From Arthrobacter crystallopoietes (GTDB lineage Bacteria; Actinomycetota; Actinomycetes; Actinomycetales; Micrococcaceae): a stretch of DNA of 64,000 nt. The first letter of the stretch is position 1. Each line of letters begins with the position of its first letter. Of this stretch, positions 27,988-38,054 are shown in pieces. The notes under the pieces were generated by a model that saw only the letters and a list, made by a program, of their open reading frames with translations, searched no databases and was not told the origin of the DNA. The DNA lies in NCBI RefSeq assembly GCF_017603825.1, contig NZ_CP072014.1, forward strand, positions 3,286,001 to 3,350,000, given 5' to 3'. A program made the position numbers and the translations under genes.

Positions 27988-29025
27988 CTAGCTCTCCTGT
28001 TCCGTCCGCCGCCGCCGGGCTGTCGAGGGCTTCCGGCGTTCGTCGTCCCAACGGCCGTAGGCGGTGACGATGTCACTGACCAGCCGGTGCCGGACCACAT
28101 CCGACGCCTCCAGCATGGAGAAATTGACGTCATCGACACCCTGCAGGATTTCACTGACGATCTTGAGTCCGGAGCTCGTGCCGCCTGGAAGGTCGATCTG
28201 CGTGACGTCGCCCGTCACTACCATTTTCGAGCCGAAGCCCAACCGGGTCAGGAACATCTTCATCTGTTCCGGTGTGGTGTTCTGCGCTTCATCCAGAATG
28301 ATGAACGCATCGTTGAGGGTCCGGCCGCGCATATAGGCCAAAGGTGCGACCTCAATGGTGCCCGCTGCCATCAACCGTGGAATGGAATCCGGATCCATCA
28401 TGTCGTGCAGTGCGTCATAGAGCGGACGCAGGTAGGGGTCGATCTTGTCACTGAGCGTGCCGGGCAGGAAACCGAGCCGCTCCCCCGCTTCAACGGCCGG
28501 ACGCGTCAGGATGATCCGGTTGACTTCCTTGTGCTGCAGGGCCTGGACGGCCTTGGCCATGGCCAGATATGTCTTGCCCGTTCCCGCCGGACCGATGCCG
28601 AAGACAACGGTGTTGTTGTCGATAGCGTCCACGTAGTTCTTCTGATTCAGCGTCTTCGGACGGATGGTCCGTCCGCGCGAAGAAAGAATGTTCAGCGTCA
28701 GCACTTCGGCCGGCCTGGCAACTGATTGCTCGCTGAGCATGCGCAGCAACTGTGCGACTACCTGCGGCGACACACGCGTGTCATTGGCGGCCAGCGTGCG
28801 GATTTCCTCCAGCAGGCGCTCTGTGCGGTCGACGGCAGCAGGCGGGCCGGAGATGGAGAGTTCGTTGCCGCGTACATGCAGATTCACGTCGCTGAACTCG
28901 GATTCTATGAGCCGGAGCACCTCATCCTGGGCTCCGAGCGCCTTGACCATATGTTCCGACGATTCAAAGTGGATGGAACGGTTACTGGATCCGAGCGGAT
29001 CCACATCCAGACGTGTTTCCGACAT
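27988..29025 (-). CDS. phoH: PhoH-like ATPase
   Basis: PhoH-family ATPases carry a P-loop helicase-like fold, act with YbeY in RNA metabolism and are proposed RNA helicases. The 345-residue protein has Walker A GPAGTGKTYLAM, Walker B FIILDEAQNT and the sensor-like MVVTGDVTQIDLP, in the family order. The N-terminal 110 residues include a KH-like region (SDVNLHVRGNELSISGPPAA). It starts the operon with ybeY, CorC and era. The upstream 288-base gap separates it from the divergent lipoprotein gene. Confidence 0.93.
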   Translation of the reverse strand: MSETRLDVDPLGSSNRSIHFESSEHMVKALGAQDEVLRLIESEFSDVNLHVRGNELSISGPPAAVDRTERLLEEIRTLAANDTRVSPQVVAQLLRMLSEQSVARPAEVLTLNILSSRGRTIRPKTLNQKNYVDAIDNNTVVFGIGPAGTGKTYLAMAKAVQALQHKEVNRIILTRPAVEAGERLGFLPGTLSDKIDPYLRPLYDALHDMMDPDSIPRLMAAGTIEVAPLAYMRGRTLNDAFIILDEAQNTTPEQMKMFLTRLGFGSKMVVTGDVTQIDLPGGTSSGLKIVSEILQGVDDVNFSMLEASDVVRHRLVSDIVTAYGRWDDERRKPSTARRRRTEQES

Positions 29026-29313
29026 AAAGCGGCCGGCAGGCCTTCCATCTCCCCTTAGCTAGTACGACTGTTGTGTGGGATTGCTGTACATCTCAATGCT
29101 ACGGCAACGGCCGTATGTCGTTCCCGAAATCCATGCATGACCGGTAGATATCGATCCTGTCTCAATCGTGCATCAGTCCGGTTGAGAGACGGCCCAACCG
29201 CCCGTTCGGACGCCGGCAGTATGCCAAGCTGGTTTTTCAGGTACCGGCAGGTGCCGCCATCAGACACCCGTACGCGCACAGGACGCCGCCATGAGTTGAG
29301 GAGGAATCCGGTC

Positions 29314-30282
29314 ATTTCCACAGAGCAGCACCACCGGCCGCGCCACGCAGCCCCGCGCCGATTCCGCGCGTGGCTGACAGTGTTGACCCTTGGCTCCATG
29401 GTCATGATTGGCTGCACGCCTTCCGGGAATGGCCCCAACGGCCAGACTTCCATGCCGGCGGGCAGCGGCCAGCCGAGCGTCCAGAGCAGTCCGCTGGTGA
29501 CCAGCGCTCCGGTGGAAACATTGCAAAGTACCGCTTTGTCCCCGGTCTACTGGCTGGGCACGAATGCCGAAACCGTGTTCCTCTACCGCGAGTTCCGCGA
29601 AACGGAGGATCTCGGTGATCCGATCACTAGTGCAATCAGCGCGGTCACCAAGCTGCAGCCGCTGGACCCGGACTACTTCAATCCCTGGCAGCCCGCGTCG
29701 AAAGTCGGAGCCTCCATCACCAACGGATCCGTCATTACCCTGGATATATCCTCCGACGCCTTTAAGGCCGATGTGGACGCTGGAATAGCGGAACGAGCTG
29801 TGCAGCAGTTGGTCTACACGGCCACCGCGGCAGCCGCAAATGCCGGTTTGAGTACTGCGGAAAACCCGCTCGACGTCGTCATCCTGGTAGACGGCCACTC
29901 CGGCTACAAGGCATTCGGCCACGTGGAGCTCGGCGAGCCGATGTCCCGCGATGCCCGACTCAGCGCACCGATCTGGATTATTGATCCACAGCAAGGGGCT
30001 TCCACTGGAGACCGGGTGGAAGTCTTTGGGCGCGGTGTTGCCTTTGAAGCTCAGTTGTCCTGGCGCATTTCGCGGCTGGAGTCTGCGGAAGACATTGCTG
30101 AAGGAACCATCGTCGAAGAAGGTACGGTGCAGGTTGACTCAACTGCAGGTGCAACCGGTGAGTTCCGGTTCAGCCAGGAGCTCGATCCTGGAACATACCG
30201 GGTCACGGTTTTCCATCAGGACATGAGCGGCCGGACCGAAGAACCCCAGAACGCGGACAGCAAGGTTTTCACGGTCAGGTAA
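29314..30282 (+). CDS. GerMN/Gmad2 domain lipoprotein, probable ATT start
   Basis: The protein has a lipoprotein signal (RRFRAWLTVLTLGSMVMIGC, with the lipidation Cys), a linker rich in Ser/Gly/Pro, a GerMN domain (VYWLGTNAETVFLYREF to VDGHSGYKAFGHVELGEPMS), and a C-terminal Gmad2 domain (IWIIDPQQGASTGDRVEVFG to SKVFTVR). These domains are named from sporulation proteins but are common in non-sporulating actinobacteria and may act at the cell wall. Start: AGGAGGAA at 29299-29306 is nine bases before ATT at 29314, and no ATG or GTG lies in frame there; the nearest in-frame TTG at 29296 overlaps the ribosome site. With ATT the chain has 322 residues. Other in-frame starts are further upstream. 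Confidence 0.75.
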   Translation: MSTEQHHRPRHAAPRRFRAWLTVLTLGSMVMIGCTPSGNGPNGQTSMPAGSGQPSVQSSPLVTSAPVETLQSTALSPVYWLGTNAETVFLYREFRETEDLGDPITSAISAVTKLQPLDPDYFNPWQPASKVGASITNGSVITLDISSDAFKADVDAGIAERAVQQLVYTATAAAANAGLSTAENPLDVVILVDGHSGYKAFGHVELGEPMSRDARLSAPIWIIDPQQGASTGDRVEVFGRGVAFEAQLSWRISRLESAEDIAEGTIVEEGTVQVDSTAGATGEFRFSQELDPGTYRVTVFHQDMSGRTEEPQNADSKVFTVR

Positions 30283-30298
30283 GCGGGCCGGACGACGT

Positions 30299-31069
30299 TT
30301 AGTTCCAGCGGCCCAGCCGCTCACTGAGCAGCGCGACGGCGGCCGGCCCGGCAGTTGAGGACCTGAGCACATGCGGAGCCAGGATCACCGGCACCGCCCC
30401 CGCCTCACGCATCTGCTCAACCTCGCGAGGACTCATGCCGCCCTCGGGCCCAACGATCATGAGAATGCCCTGCTTCAGGTCGCCTTCCGATTCCAACCCA
30501 CTTCTTTGAACCGCTTCAGTCAGCGACAGCCGGGCGTCCTCATGGAGGATCAGCGCCAACCGGCTCTCGCCAATACGTCCACAGAGCGATTTCAAATCAA
30601 CCAGCGGCGCCACATCGGGAACGGTGGCGCGGCGAGCCTGCTTCGCGGCGGACCGGACCGTCGACTCCCATTTCGCCATCCCCTTGGCAGCCTTGGCGTC
30701 ACGCCAGCGGACAATACTCCGTTCGGCCTGCCAAGGAACCACCTCGTCCACGCCCAACTCCGTGGCAGCTTCGATCGCAAGTTCGTCACGGTCGCCCTTG
30801 GCCAGAGCCTGGACGAGCGTCAGCCGGAAGGGTGCCGGCGGCTCAGGGGCAACGGTCTCGACGGAGACGGTGAGGCTCTCCGTACCTGTCGAAACGACCG
30901 TTCCGGAAAGCCGCATGCCCCGCCCGTCCACGACGTCCACGCTCTCGCCGGGGATCAGTCGCTTAACGGCGACAGCATGCCTGGCTTCGGCACCAGTCAG
31001 GACAAATTCCTCACCGGATGCCACCGCCGCCAATGCTCCGGGTTCAGTGAAGAAAACGGGGTTGGTCAC
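30299..31069 (-). CDS. rsmE: 16S rRNA m3U1498 methyltransferase
   Basis: RsmE methylates N3 of U1498 of 16S rRNA. The 256-residue protein has an N-terminal PUA-like domain (VFFTEPGALAAVASGEEFVL, then EARHAVAVKRLIPGESVDVV) and a SPOUT methyltransferase domain with the trefoil-knot motifs ILMIVGPEGGMSPREVEQM and ILAPHVLRSSTAGPAAVALL. The start is GTG at 31069, two bases after the dnaJ stop, so the genes form an operon. The dnaJ-rsmE pairing is conserved in Gram-positive bacteria. Confidence 0.95.
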   Translation of the reverse strand: MTNPVFFTEPGALAAVASGEEFVLTGAEARHAVAVKRLIPGESVDVVDGRGMRLSGTVVSTGTESLTVSVETVAPEPPAPFRLTLVQALAKGDRDELAIEAATELGVDEVVPWQAERSIVRWRDAKAAKGMAKWESTVRSAAKQARRATVPDVAPLVDLKSLCGRIGESRLALILHEDARLSLTEAVQRSGLESEGDLKQGILMIVGPEGGMSPREVEQMREAGAVPVILAPHVLRSSTAGPAAVALLSERLGRWN

Positions 31070-31071
31070 TG

Positions 31072-32199
31072 TTAGAGATTGCCGAGCTTGTCCCGCAGGC
31101 GAGCAAACACGCCGCTGCCGCTGCCCGCCAGTTTGCCTTCGGTGAACTGTTCGCCACGCGATGCTGCTAGCTGGCGCAGCAGTTCCTCCTGCTCGGAATC
31201 GAGTCTGGTGGGCGTTTCCACGTGCACATGGACCTTCAGATCGCCGCGGCCGTAGCCCCGCAGATGCGTCACGCCGAGCCCCTTGAGGGTGATGACCTCG
31301 CCGGCCTGTGTGCCGGGCTTGATATTCAGCGACTGCACCCCGTCGAACGTGTCCATGTCGACGTCGGTACCGAGGGCCGCAGCCGTCATGGGTACCGCCA
31401 TCGTCACATGGAGGTCGTCGCCCTCGCGGATGAAGTTCTTATCCGGGGCGACACGGATCTCGACGTAAAGGTCGCCCTGGGGTCCGCCTGCTGTACCTGA
31501 TTCGCCCTGCCCGGCCAGCTGGATCCGGGTGCCTGTTCCGACACCCGCCGGAATTTTGATAGTCAACGAGCGGCGGCTGCGGATGCGGCCTTCACCGTTA
31601 CATTCGTTGCACGGATCGGGAATGATCGTGCCGAAGCCCTGACAGCTTCCGCAGGGAGCGGCGGTCATAACCTGACCGAGGATGGAGCGCACGGCACGCT
31701 GTACCTGGCCCGATCCGCCGCAGATGTCGCAGGTCCGCGGGCTGGTGCCGGGCCGGCAGCAGCTGCCGTCGCAGGTGGGGCAAACGACGGCGGTATCCAC
31801 TTCGATCTTCTTGTTGACGCCGAACACGGCATCCTTGAGATCGATGCGGACATTGATCAGTGCGTCCTGGCCGCGGCGCGTGCGCGAAGGCGGACCGGCT
31901 GTGCCCTGCCCACCGAAGAAGGTTTCGAAAATATCCTGGAAGGCGAACCCAGCACCCGAATAACCGCCCCCGAAGCCGCTGTCCGTGCCGTTCTCATTGC
32001 CTGTGGTGTCATATACCCGCCGCTTCTGCGGATCCGACAACACCTCGTAGGCATGGCTGACCTGCTTGAACTGTTCCGCCGCCTCCGGCCCGGTGTTCAC
32101 ATCAGGGTGGAGCTTGCGGGCCAGTTTCCGATAGGCCTTCTTGATTTCCTCAGCAGTGGCATCGCGGCTGACACCGAGTACGTCGTAGTGGTTGCTCAC
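31072..32199 (-). CDS. dnaJ: Chaperone DnaJ
   Basis: DnaJ stimulates DnaK ATPase and delivers substrates. The 375-residue protein has a J domain with KLHPDVN (HPD), a Gly/Phe-rich stretch ([20 protein letters not shown]), and the zinc domain with four CxxCxGxG-like repeats ([32 protein letters not shown]). The first repeat is slightly atypical. It follows hrcA on the same strand after 78 bases; hrcA-dnaJ is the usual order of the second actinobacterial dnaJ (DnaJ2) and would share the CIRCE-controlled promoter. It is not next to dnaK. Confidence 0.96.
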   Translation of the reverse strand: MSNHYDVLGVSRDATAEEIKKAYRKLARKLHPDVNTGPEAAEQFKQVSHAYEVLSDPQKRRVYDTTGNENGTDSGFGGGYSGAGFAFQDIFETFFGGQGTAGPPSRTRRGQDALINVRIDLKDAVFGVNKKIEVDTAVVCPTCDGSCCRPGTSPRTCDICGGSGQVQRAVRSILGQVMTAAPCGSCQGFGTIIPDPCNECNGEGRIRSRRSLTIKIPAGVGTGTRIQLAGQGESGTAGGPQGDLYVEIRVAPDKNFIREGDDLHVTMAVPMTAAALGTDVDMDTFDGVQSLNIKPGTQAGEVITLKGLGVTHLRGYGRGDLKVHVHVETPTRLDSEQEELLRQLAASRGEQFTEGKLAGSGSGVFARLRDKLGNL

Positions 32200-32277
32200 C
32201 TTGTATTACTTCTCTTCCTGGGAATCGGTTGCAGGCAGCGGCTCCCGCTGCCCATGTGCTGCTGGTCGGCCGGTTGC

Positions 32278-33291
32278 CTATCCGGCAAGGATGCGTGACA
32301 AATAACGGGCTACGGCGCGCACGGCGGCCATAGTAGTCGGATAATCCATCCGGGTTGGACCGAGAATGCCCAGCTTGGCGGAAGAACCCGGACCATAGCC
32401 GGTTGCGACCACGGATGTTTCCGCCAATGAACCGTACGGGTTCTCATGCCCAATGCGCACTGAAATCCCGCGGGCGTCCTGCTGCATCTCGGACAGCAGG
32501 CGAAGCAAGACCACCTGTTCCTCCAGAGCTTCGAGAATGGGTCCAATACTCAATGGGAAATCCATGGTGGAACGGGCCAAGTTTGCCGTGCCGGCCATGA
32601 GGATACGCTCCTCCTGTGTTGCTGCAGCAAGACTTTCCAAGGCCGCTGAAAGAGGTGGCACGATAGCCTCCGTGCCCGGTCTGGCATCTTTCAATCCGTT
32701 CCGGAGCAGCCCGCCCACGGAATCCAGGGGGTGCCCTGCCAATTCGGAGAGATAGGCTGACCGGAGATCGGACAATTCTTCATCCGTAACGGGATCAGGC
32801 AGGGCAATGACGCGCTGCTCAACTTTCCCGTTATCGGCGATAAGGACGACGAGGACCTGCTGCGGTGCGAGCAGGACAAACTCGATGTGCCTGGTACACG
32901 CCCGTCCCAACCGCGGATACTGGATCACTGCTACCTGATTGGTTAGCTGGGATAACAATCTCACGGTGCGATCCATGACATCATCCAAGTCGCCGGCGCT
33001 CTCGAGCAAAGCTTGAATGGCACGGCGTTCAGCGGACGAAAGCGGCTTAACATCCGAAATCCGGTCCACGAAGAGCCTGTAGCCCTTGTCTGTGGGAATA
33101 CGGCCGGCGCTAGTGTGCGGAGCGACGATCAGGCCTTCTTCTTCCAGAGCAGCCATATCGTTGCGGATTGTGGCCGAGGAAACACCTAAATGGTGGCGAT
33201 CAACGAGGGCTTTGGACCCCACGGGTTCACGTGAATGAACGTAATCCTCCACGATAGCGCGCAGCACCTCGAGCCGACGGCCTTCGCTCAC
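32278..33291 (-). CDS. hrcA: Heat-inducible transcription repressor HrcA
   Basis: HrcA represses heat-shock chaperone genes by binding CIRCE, and is itself titrated by GroEL. The 337-residue protein has an N-terminal winged helix ([20 protein letters not shown]), then GAF-like and dimerisation regions ([20 protein letters not shown] and [20 protein letters not shown]). It starts at GTG 33291. The CIRCE site lies 43-69 bases upstream, so autoregulation of hrcA-dnaJ is likely. HAIR-type (HspR) sites were not seen here. Confidence 0.96.
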   Translation of the reverse strand: MSEGRRLEVLRAIVEDYVHSREPVGSKALVDRHHLGVSSATIRNDMAALEEEGLIVAPHTSAGRIPTDKGYRLFVDRISDVKPLSSAERRAIQALLESAGDLDDVMDRTVRLLSQLTNQVAVIQYPRLGRACTRHIEFVLLAPQQVLVVLIADNGKVEQRVIALPDPVTDEELSDLRSAYLSELAGHPLDSVGGLLRNGLKDARPGTEAIVPPLSAALESLAAATQEERILMAGTANLARSTMDFPLSIGPILEALEEQVVLLRLLSEMQQDARGISVRIGHENPYGSLAETSVVATGYGPGSSAKLGILGPTRMDYPTTMAAVRAVARYLSRILAG

Positions 33292-33333
33292 TGGGCACCT
33301 CCTGATTTCGTACGGCTGCAGTAGACATGCCGG

Positions 33334-33360
33334 TTAGCACTCAACACGTCCAAGTGCTAA
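33334..33360. promoter_or_regulatory. CIRCE operator
   Basis: TTAGCACTC at 33334-33342 and AAGTGCTAA at 33352-33360 flank a nine-base spacer. This is the CIRCE consensus with one mismatch (GAGTGCTAA expected in the right arm). It is HrcA-controlled by homology and lies just upstream of hrcA-dnaJ. Confidence 0.93.
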
Positions 33361-33473
33361 GTCTAATACCTTTGGCACGTTGTTAGCATTGTCAGGCTGC
33401 CATTGCACCTATCGGCGGCTCCGCTGATCGCCTGCAGCTACTCGAAAGCTGCATGACCGAAGGACTACAACCG

Positions 33474-34319
33474 ATGAGCAGCTACGGCTGGGGACCACAG
33501 GATCTATCCGCTCCGAAGTCGCGTCAGCTTCGCAAAGTCGGAGCCGACCCCGGACTGGTACTGGAGGATGTCGAAAGCGGCTGGGTGGGCGCGGTGGTGC
33601 GCGTGGAGAAGTCCGGCGGGGTGCATCTGGTGTCGCTGGAGGACCGGCGAGGCAAGAAACGCTCCTTCCCCCTGGGCTTCGGCTTTTTGCTGGAAGGTGA
33701 ACCCGTGGAGGTCGTTCCTGCCATGGCCGCTGCCGCCGCCGCCGCACGTCCGCAGCGGACGGCCTCCGGGTCCGTCCGGGTAGAAGGACTGCGCGCGCAG
33801 GTGGCTAAGGCCAGCCGGATCTGGGTCGAAGGCAAGCACGATGCCGAGCTAGTCGAGAAGGTGTGGGGCCATGATCTTCGGGTCGAAGGGATAGTCGTCG
33901 AACCGCTCCACGGCGTCGATGACCTCGCTGCGGAGGTAACGGCATTCAACCCGGGACCGCAGCGAAAGCTGGGCATTCTGGTAGACCATCTGCTGCCCGA
34001 CACCAAGGAGTGGCGGATTGCCCAGGCCGCGATGGCCGTTCCGTCGGCGCGCAACAACGTGCTGATTGTCGGCCACCCGTATGTGGACGTGTGGCAGGCC
34101 ATCAAGCCGGCCGTCATCGGGCTGGAAAAATGGCCGGTGGTTCCGCGCGGAACCGATTGGAAAACCGGAATCCTCGACGGCCTTGGGTGGCCCAACAGAA
34201 CCCAGATCGACATCGCTGACGGATGGAAGCGCCTGCTTGGAAGCGTCAACACCTACGCGGACCTGGAACCGTCCCTATTGGGACGCGTTGAAGAAGTCAT
34301 CGATTTCCTCACGGCCTGA
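33474..34319 (+). CDS. DUF3097 family protein with Toprim-like signature
   Basis: This 281-residue protein belongs to DUF3097, an actinobacterial family without known function. The segment IWVEGKHDAELVEKVWGHDL resembles the acidic VEGxxD motif of Toprim domains (as in RNase M5 and primases), and the later KLGILVDHLLPDTKEW could supply acidic metal ligands; the last part has VEEVIDFL. The N-terminal region (about residues 1-95) has ELxx-poor, beta-rich sequence (GWVGAVVRVEKSGGVHLVSL). The ATG at 33474 is preceded by GAAGGA at about ten bases; an ATG at 33453 would add seven residues. It diverges from hrcA. Nuclease or ligase activity is inference only. Confidence 0.8.
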   Translation: MSSYGWGPQDLSAPKSRQLRKVGADPGLVLEDVESGWVGAVVRVEKSGGVHLVSLEDRRGKKRSFPLGFGFLLEGEPVEVVPAMAAAAAAARPQRTASGSVRVEGLRAQVAKASRIWVEGKHDAELVEKVWGHDLRVEGIVVEPLHGVDDLAAEVTAFNPGPQRKLGILVDHLLPDTKEWRIAQAAMAVPSARNNVLIVGHPYVDVWQAIKPAVIGLEKWPVVPRGTDWKTGILDGLGWPNRTQIDIADGWKRLLGSVNTYADLEPSLLGRVEEVIDFLTA

Positions 34320-34457
34320 GGCATGTGCATCTGGGCAACCCAGCCTGCGACCGGAAGATTGGTCCCCGGTCCGGTGTTTACCGGCCATAGCGGCTAATCT
34401 TAGTTTCGTAGGTAAATAGCCATTAGAACGACAACGAATTCTCCTGAGGTAGGTCCT

Positions 34458-34880
34458 GTGTCAGACAACCCCGCGCGCAAGAAGCAACCGGATCGTCAAC
34501 CGGCTCCCCGGACGCAGTACGAAAGCGCCTCCTCCTCAGCCCTGCCGCTGACACCGTCCGAAGACCGTCAGTGGGCCACGCTGGCTCATTTCGGCGGCAT
34601 CCTGGGCTGCTTTCCTTCGCTGGTCATCTACCTGATCTTCAAGGACCGCGGACCCTTCACAGCGCAGGAGTCGAAGGAAGCCCTGAACTTCACGCTGCCG
34701 CCGACGATCGTCGCTGTCATTGCCAACATCCTGATTCTGGTGCCTGTGATCAGCGGCTTCTTTGCCGTCATTGCAGCCGCAATCTGGGTTTTCCTCACGG
34801 TGTTCTCCGTGATGGCAGGCATTGCAGTCAACCGCGGCCGCCCGTACCGCTACTCGTTCAATCTGCGCCTGCTCCACTAG
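34458..34880 (+). CDS. DUF4870 domain membrane protein
   Basis: This 140-residue protein starts at a GTG, has a charged disordered N-terminus (SDNPARKKQPDRQPAPRT), the motif DRQWATLAHFGGILGCFPSL, a first helix PSLVIYLIFKDRGPFTAQES, and a two-helix C-terminal part (TIVAVIANILILVPVISGFF and AAIWVFLTVFSVMAGIAVNR). The EALNFTL segment following the first helix is characteristic of DUF4870. The function is not known. It is downstream of DUF3097 after 138 bases and converges with hemW. Confidence 0.88.
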   Translation: MSDNPARKKQPDRQPAPRTQYESASSSALPLTPSEDRQWATLAHFGGILGCFPSLVIYLIFKDRGPFTAQESKEALNFTLPPTIVAVIANILILVPVISGFFAVIAAAIWVFLTVFSVMAGIAVNRGRPYRYSFNLRLLH

Positions 34881-34929
34881 GCTGGCAGGCGCAGGCGCGC
34901 CCGGAGAGACTTAGTCCAATGCGCGCCTG

Positions 34930-36159
34930 TCAGTCTTCCAGGAGGCGGCGGACCACGGCGTCGGCAAGCAGCCTGCCCTGCAAGGTGAGCCGGACAGTGC
35001 CGGCGAAAGCCGCGGGTCCGTCCACCAGCCCCTCTGCGATCAGACCGGCTACCGCTTTCCGTCCATTCGGGCCCAGGTCCTGTGTCCGCAGACCGTCGAT
35101 GATACGGGTCTGGAGCATCACATGTTCCAGCTGGCGGGTCGCAGCGTCAAGGGTTTCCCGTCCCGCCGCGGGCGAGACGCCAGTCGACAGACGTTGGCCG
35201 TAGGCGGCCGGATGCTTCACGTTCCACCAGCGGACACCACCCATATGGGAATGGGCTCCGGGGCCGGCACCCCACCAGTCATCACCACGCCAATATGAGA
35301 GATTGTGCCGGCAACGGTCGGCTTCGGTGCGGGCCCAGTTGCTGACCTCGTACCACCCGAAGCCCGCAGCAGCCAGCCGTCCCTCGGCCAGTTCATATTT
35401 GGTGGCATGATCGTCGTCGTCAATTCCGGGTACTTCGCCGCGGCCGATCTGGGCGGCGAGCTTGGTGCCCTCCTCCACAATCAGGGCATAGGCCGAAATA
35501 TGATCCGGTTCGCAGGCGATGGCGGCGTCCAGGCTGGCTTCCCAGTCCGCAACCGACTCCCCCGGAGTGCCGTAGATCAGGTCCAGGCTGACGTGCAGCC
35601 CGGCCTCCCGCGCCCAGCGGACCGCCTGGGGAACGCGTTCCGGATCGTGTGTGCGGTCAAGCACCTTGAGCACATGGGGTACGGCGGACTGCATCCCGAA
35701 GGAAACACGGGTGAACCCGGCCGCCGCCAACGTCTGCAGCGATTCGGGCGTAACAGAGTCCGGGTTGGCCTCCGTGGTGACTTCCGCCCCCGGCGCCAGC
35801 CCCCATAATTCCGTGGCCCGGTTCAGAATGGCCGCCAGATCCGACGCCGGGAGCAAAGTGGGAGTACCACCGCCGAAAAAGACCGTCGACAGCGGGCGCC
35901 GGGGCAGCCCGGATGCGGGCAGCACCTTGGCCGCCAGGTCGAGTTCGGCGTTGAGAGTACCGGCGTATTCGTCCTGCGACGCACCCGAGCCGAGCTCCTT
36001 GGCAGTGTAGGTATTGAAGTCGCAGTAGCCGCAACGCACCGAGCAGAACGGAATGTGGACGTAGAGACAGAAGTCCCTGTCCTGTGCGCCGGCAGCGGCC
36101 TGTGGCGGCAGCAAGCCATCGGCCGGTGCCGGGTCTCCCAGCGGCAGGACGCTAGGCAC
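34930..36159 (-). CDS. hemW: Radical SAM protein HemW (heme chaperone)
   Basis: HemW inserts heme into respiratory proteins; it was formerly called oxygen-independent coproporphyrinogen oxidase. The 409-residue protein has the radical SAM cluster motif HIPFCSVRCGYCDFNTY with CxxxCxxC, FFGGGTPTLLPASDLAAIL (SAM-binding), EVTTEANPDSVTPESL and the FGMQSAVPHVLKVLDR motif. The C-terminal HemN_C-like domain follows near residue 310. It starts at GTG 36159. It lies immediately downstream of lepA, an arrangement conserved in actinobacteria. The HemW assignment over HemN rests on the HIPFC context and length. Confidence 0.93.
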   Translation of the reverse strand: MPSVLPLGDPAPADGLLPPQAAAGAQDRDFCLYVHIPFCSVRCGYCDFNTYTAKELGSGASQDEYAGTLNAELDLAAKVLPASGLPRRPLSTVFFGGGTPTLLPASDLAAILNRATELWGLAPGAEVTTEANPDSVTPESLQTLAAAGFTRVSFGMQSAVPHVLKVLDRTHDPERVPQAVRWAREAGLHVSLDLIYGTPGESVADWEASLDAAIACEPDHISAYALIVEEGTKLAAQIGRGEVPGIDDDDHATKYELAEGRLAAAGFGWYEVSNWARTEADRCRHNLSYWRGDDWWGAGPGAHSHMGGVRWWNVKHPAAYGQRLSTGVSPAAGRETLDAATRQLEHVMLQTRIIDGLRTQDLGPNGRKAVAGLIAEGLVDGPAAFAGTVRLTLQGRLLADAVVRRLLED

Positions 36160-36200
36160 AGGTAACCGCCGCCGTCGTCGTTGTCTTGATCACTTCGGTT

Positions 36201-38054
36201 TTACTTCTTGCTCTTGTCTTTCGATTCGTCCGACGACAGCGCCGCGATGAAGGCCTCCTGTGGAACTTCCACCCGGCCGACCATCTTCATGCGCTTCTTG
36301 CCTTCCTTCTGCTTCTCCAGCAGCTTGCGCTTACGGCTGATGTCGCCGCCGTAGCACTTGGCCAGCACGTCCTTGCGGATGGCACGGATATTCTCGCGGG
36401 CGATGATGCGCGACCCGATGGCTGCCTGGATGGGCACCTCGAACTGCTGGCGGGGGATGAGCTCGCGCAGCTTTCCCGTCATCATCACGCCGTAGCTGTA
36501 GGCCTTGTCCTTGTGGGTGATAGCGCTGAACGCGTCCACCTGTTCGCCCTGCAGCAGGATGTCCACCTTGACCAGATCCGCGACCTGTTCGCCGTCGGCC
36601 TTCCAATCGAGCGAGGCGTAGCCGCGGGTCTTGGACTTAAGCAGGTCAAAGAAGTCGAAGACGATTTCGGCCAACGGCAGCCGGTAGCGGAGCTCAACCC
36701 GGTCTTCCGACAGGTAGTCCATGCCCTTCATATCGCCGCGGCGGCCCTGGCAGAGCTCCATGATGGCGCCCACAAACTCGTTGGGGGCCAGAATGGTGGC
36801 CGAAACCATCGGCTCCCGGACCTCGGAGACTTTTCCATCCGGATATTCGCTCGGGTTGGTGACCGTAATGACCTTCTTGTCTTCGAGGGTCACCTCATAA
36901 ACCACGTTGGGCGCGGTAGAGATCAGGTCCAGATTGAAGTCGCGCTCCAGGCGTTCACGCGTGATTTCCAGATGGAGCAGGCCGAGGAAGCCAACGCGGA
37001 AGCCGAAGCCGAGAGCTGCCGAGGTTTCCGGTTCGTAAATCAGGGCGGCATCGTTGAGCTTGAGCTTGTCCAGTGCGTCGCGGAGCACGGGATAATCTGC
37101 TCCGTCGATCGGGTAGAGACCGGAGAAGACCATCGGCTTGGGATCTGCATACCCGCCGAGGGACTCCGGGGCAGGGTTGTTCAGGGTGGTTACCGTGTCC
37201 CCGACCTTGGACTGACGAACGTCCTTCACGCCGGTGATCAGGTAGCCGACTTCGCCGACACCCAGGCCCTTGGACGGTACCGGTTCCGGAGAGCTGACAC
37301 CGATCTCCAGCAGTTCGTGGCTGGCCTTGGTAGACATCATTTGGATGCGTTCGCGGGGCTTGAGTTCCCCGTCGACCACACGGACGTAGGTCACTACGCC
37401 GCGGTAGGTGTCATAGACCGAATCGAAGATCATGGCACGAGCGGGGGCATCGGCATTGCCAACGGGGGCGGGAAGGTCACGGACAATTTTGTCCAGCAGG
37501 GCTTCAACGCCCATGCCGGTTTTACCGGAGACCTTCAGCACATCCTCGGGATCGCCGCCGATCAGGTTGGCCAGCTCCGCGGCATACTTCTCGGGCTGCG
37601 CCGCCGGCAGGTCGATTTTATTCAGCACCGGGATGATGGTCAGGTCGTTCTCCATCGCCAAGTACAGGTTCGCCAGCGTCTGGGCTTCGATGCCCTGCGC
37701 GGCGTCGACAAGCAGAACAGCACCCTCGCAGGCGGCCAGGGACCGGGACACCTCATAGGTGAAGTCCACGTGCCCCGGTGTATCGATCATGTTCAGCGCG
37801 TAGGTCTGGCCGTCGACTTCCCATGGCAGACGGACCGCCTGGGACTTGATGGTGATGCCGCGTTCGCGTTCGATGTCCATCCGGTCCAGGTACTGGGCCT
37901 TCATGTCCCGCTGCTCGACTACGCCGGTTAACTGCAGCATCCGGTCCGCCAGGGTGGACTTCCCGTGGTCGATGTGGGCGATGATGCAGAAGTTCCTGAT
38001 GATCGCCGGATCTGTGGCGGCAGGCACCGGTGCGGTGCGGGCCATGGGTGACAC
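36201..38054 (-). CDS. lepA: Elongation factor 4 (LepA)
   Basis: LepA is a translational GTPase that acts in 30S biogenesis and back-translocation. The 617-residue protein has the G motifs [24 protein letters not shown] and NKIDLP, then the EF-G-like domains and the unique C-terminal domain with [20 protein letters not shown] and [16 protein letters not shown]. The start is GTG at 38054, with AGGAAA upstream; the ATG at 38045 is an alternative. hemW follows after 41 bases. It diverges from the PemK/MazF-like gene. Confidence 0.98.
   Translation of the reverse strand: MSPMARTAPVPAATDPAIIRNFCIIAHIDHGKSTLADRMLQLTGVVEQRDMKAQYLDRMDIERERGITIKSQAVRLPWEVDGQTYALNMIDTPGHVDFTYEVSRSLAACEGAVLLVDAAQGIEAQTLANLYLAMENDLTIIPVLNKIDLPAAQPEKYAAELANLIGGDPEDVLKVSGKTGMGVEALLDKIVRDLPAPVGNADAPARAMIFDSVYDTYRGVVTYVRVVDGELKPRERIQMMSTKASHELLEIGVSSPEPVPSKGLGVGEVGYLITGVKDVRQSKVGDTVTTLNNPAPESLGGYADPKPMVFSGLYPIDGADYPVLRDALDKLKLNDAALIYEPETSAALGFGFRVGFLGLLHLEITRERLERDFNLDLISTAPNVVYEVTLEDKKVITVTNPSEYPDGKVSEVREPMVSATILAPNEFVGAIMELCQGRRGDMKGMDYLSEDRVELRYRLPLAEIVFDFFDLLKSKTRGYASLDWKADGEQVADLVKVDILLQGEQVDAFSAITHKDKAYSYGVMMTGKLRELIPRQQFEVPIQAAIGSRIIARENIRAIRKDVLAKCYGGDISRKRKLLEKQKEGKKRMKMVGRVEVPQEAFIAALSSDESKDKSKK

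Noticed and set aside
34882-34933. Imperfect inverted repeat (CTGGCAGGCGC / GCGCCTGTCAG) between the DUF4870 gene and hemW
   Set aside because: The loop is long, one pair is a wobble, it overlaps the hemW stop, and no T-run follows.
36186-37931. Open frame of 581 residues antisense to lepA
   Set aside because: lepA is unambiguous on the minus strand; the other frame is a by-product of codon bias.
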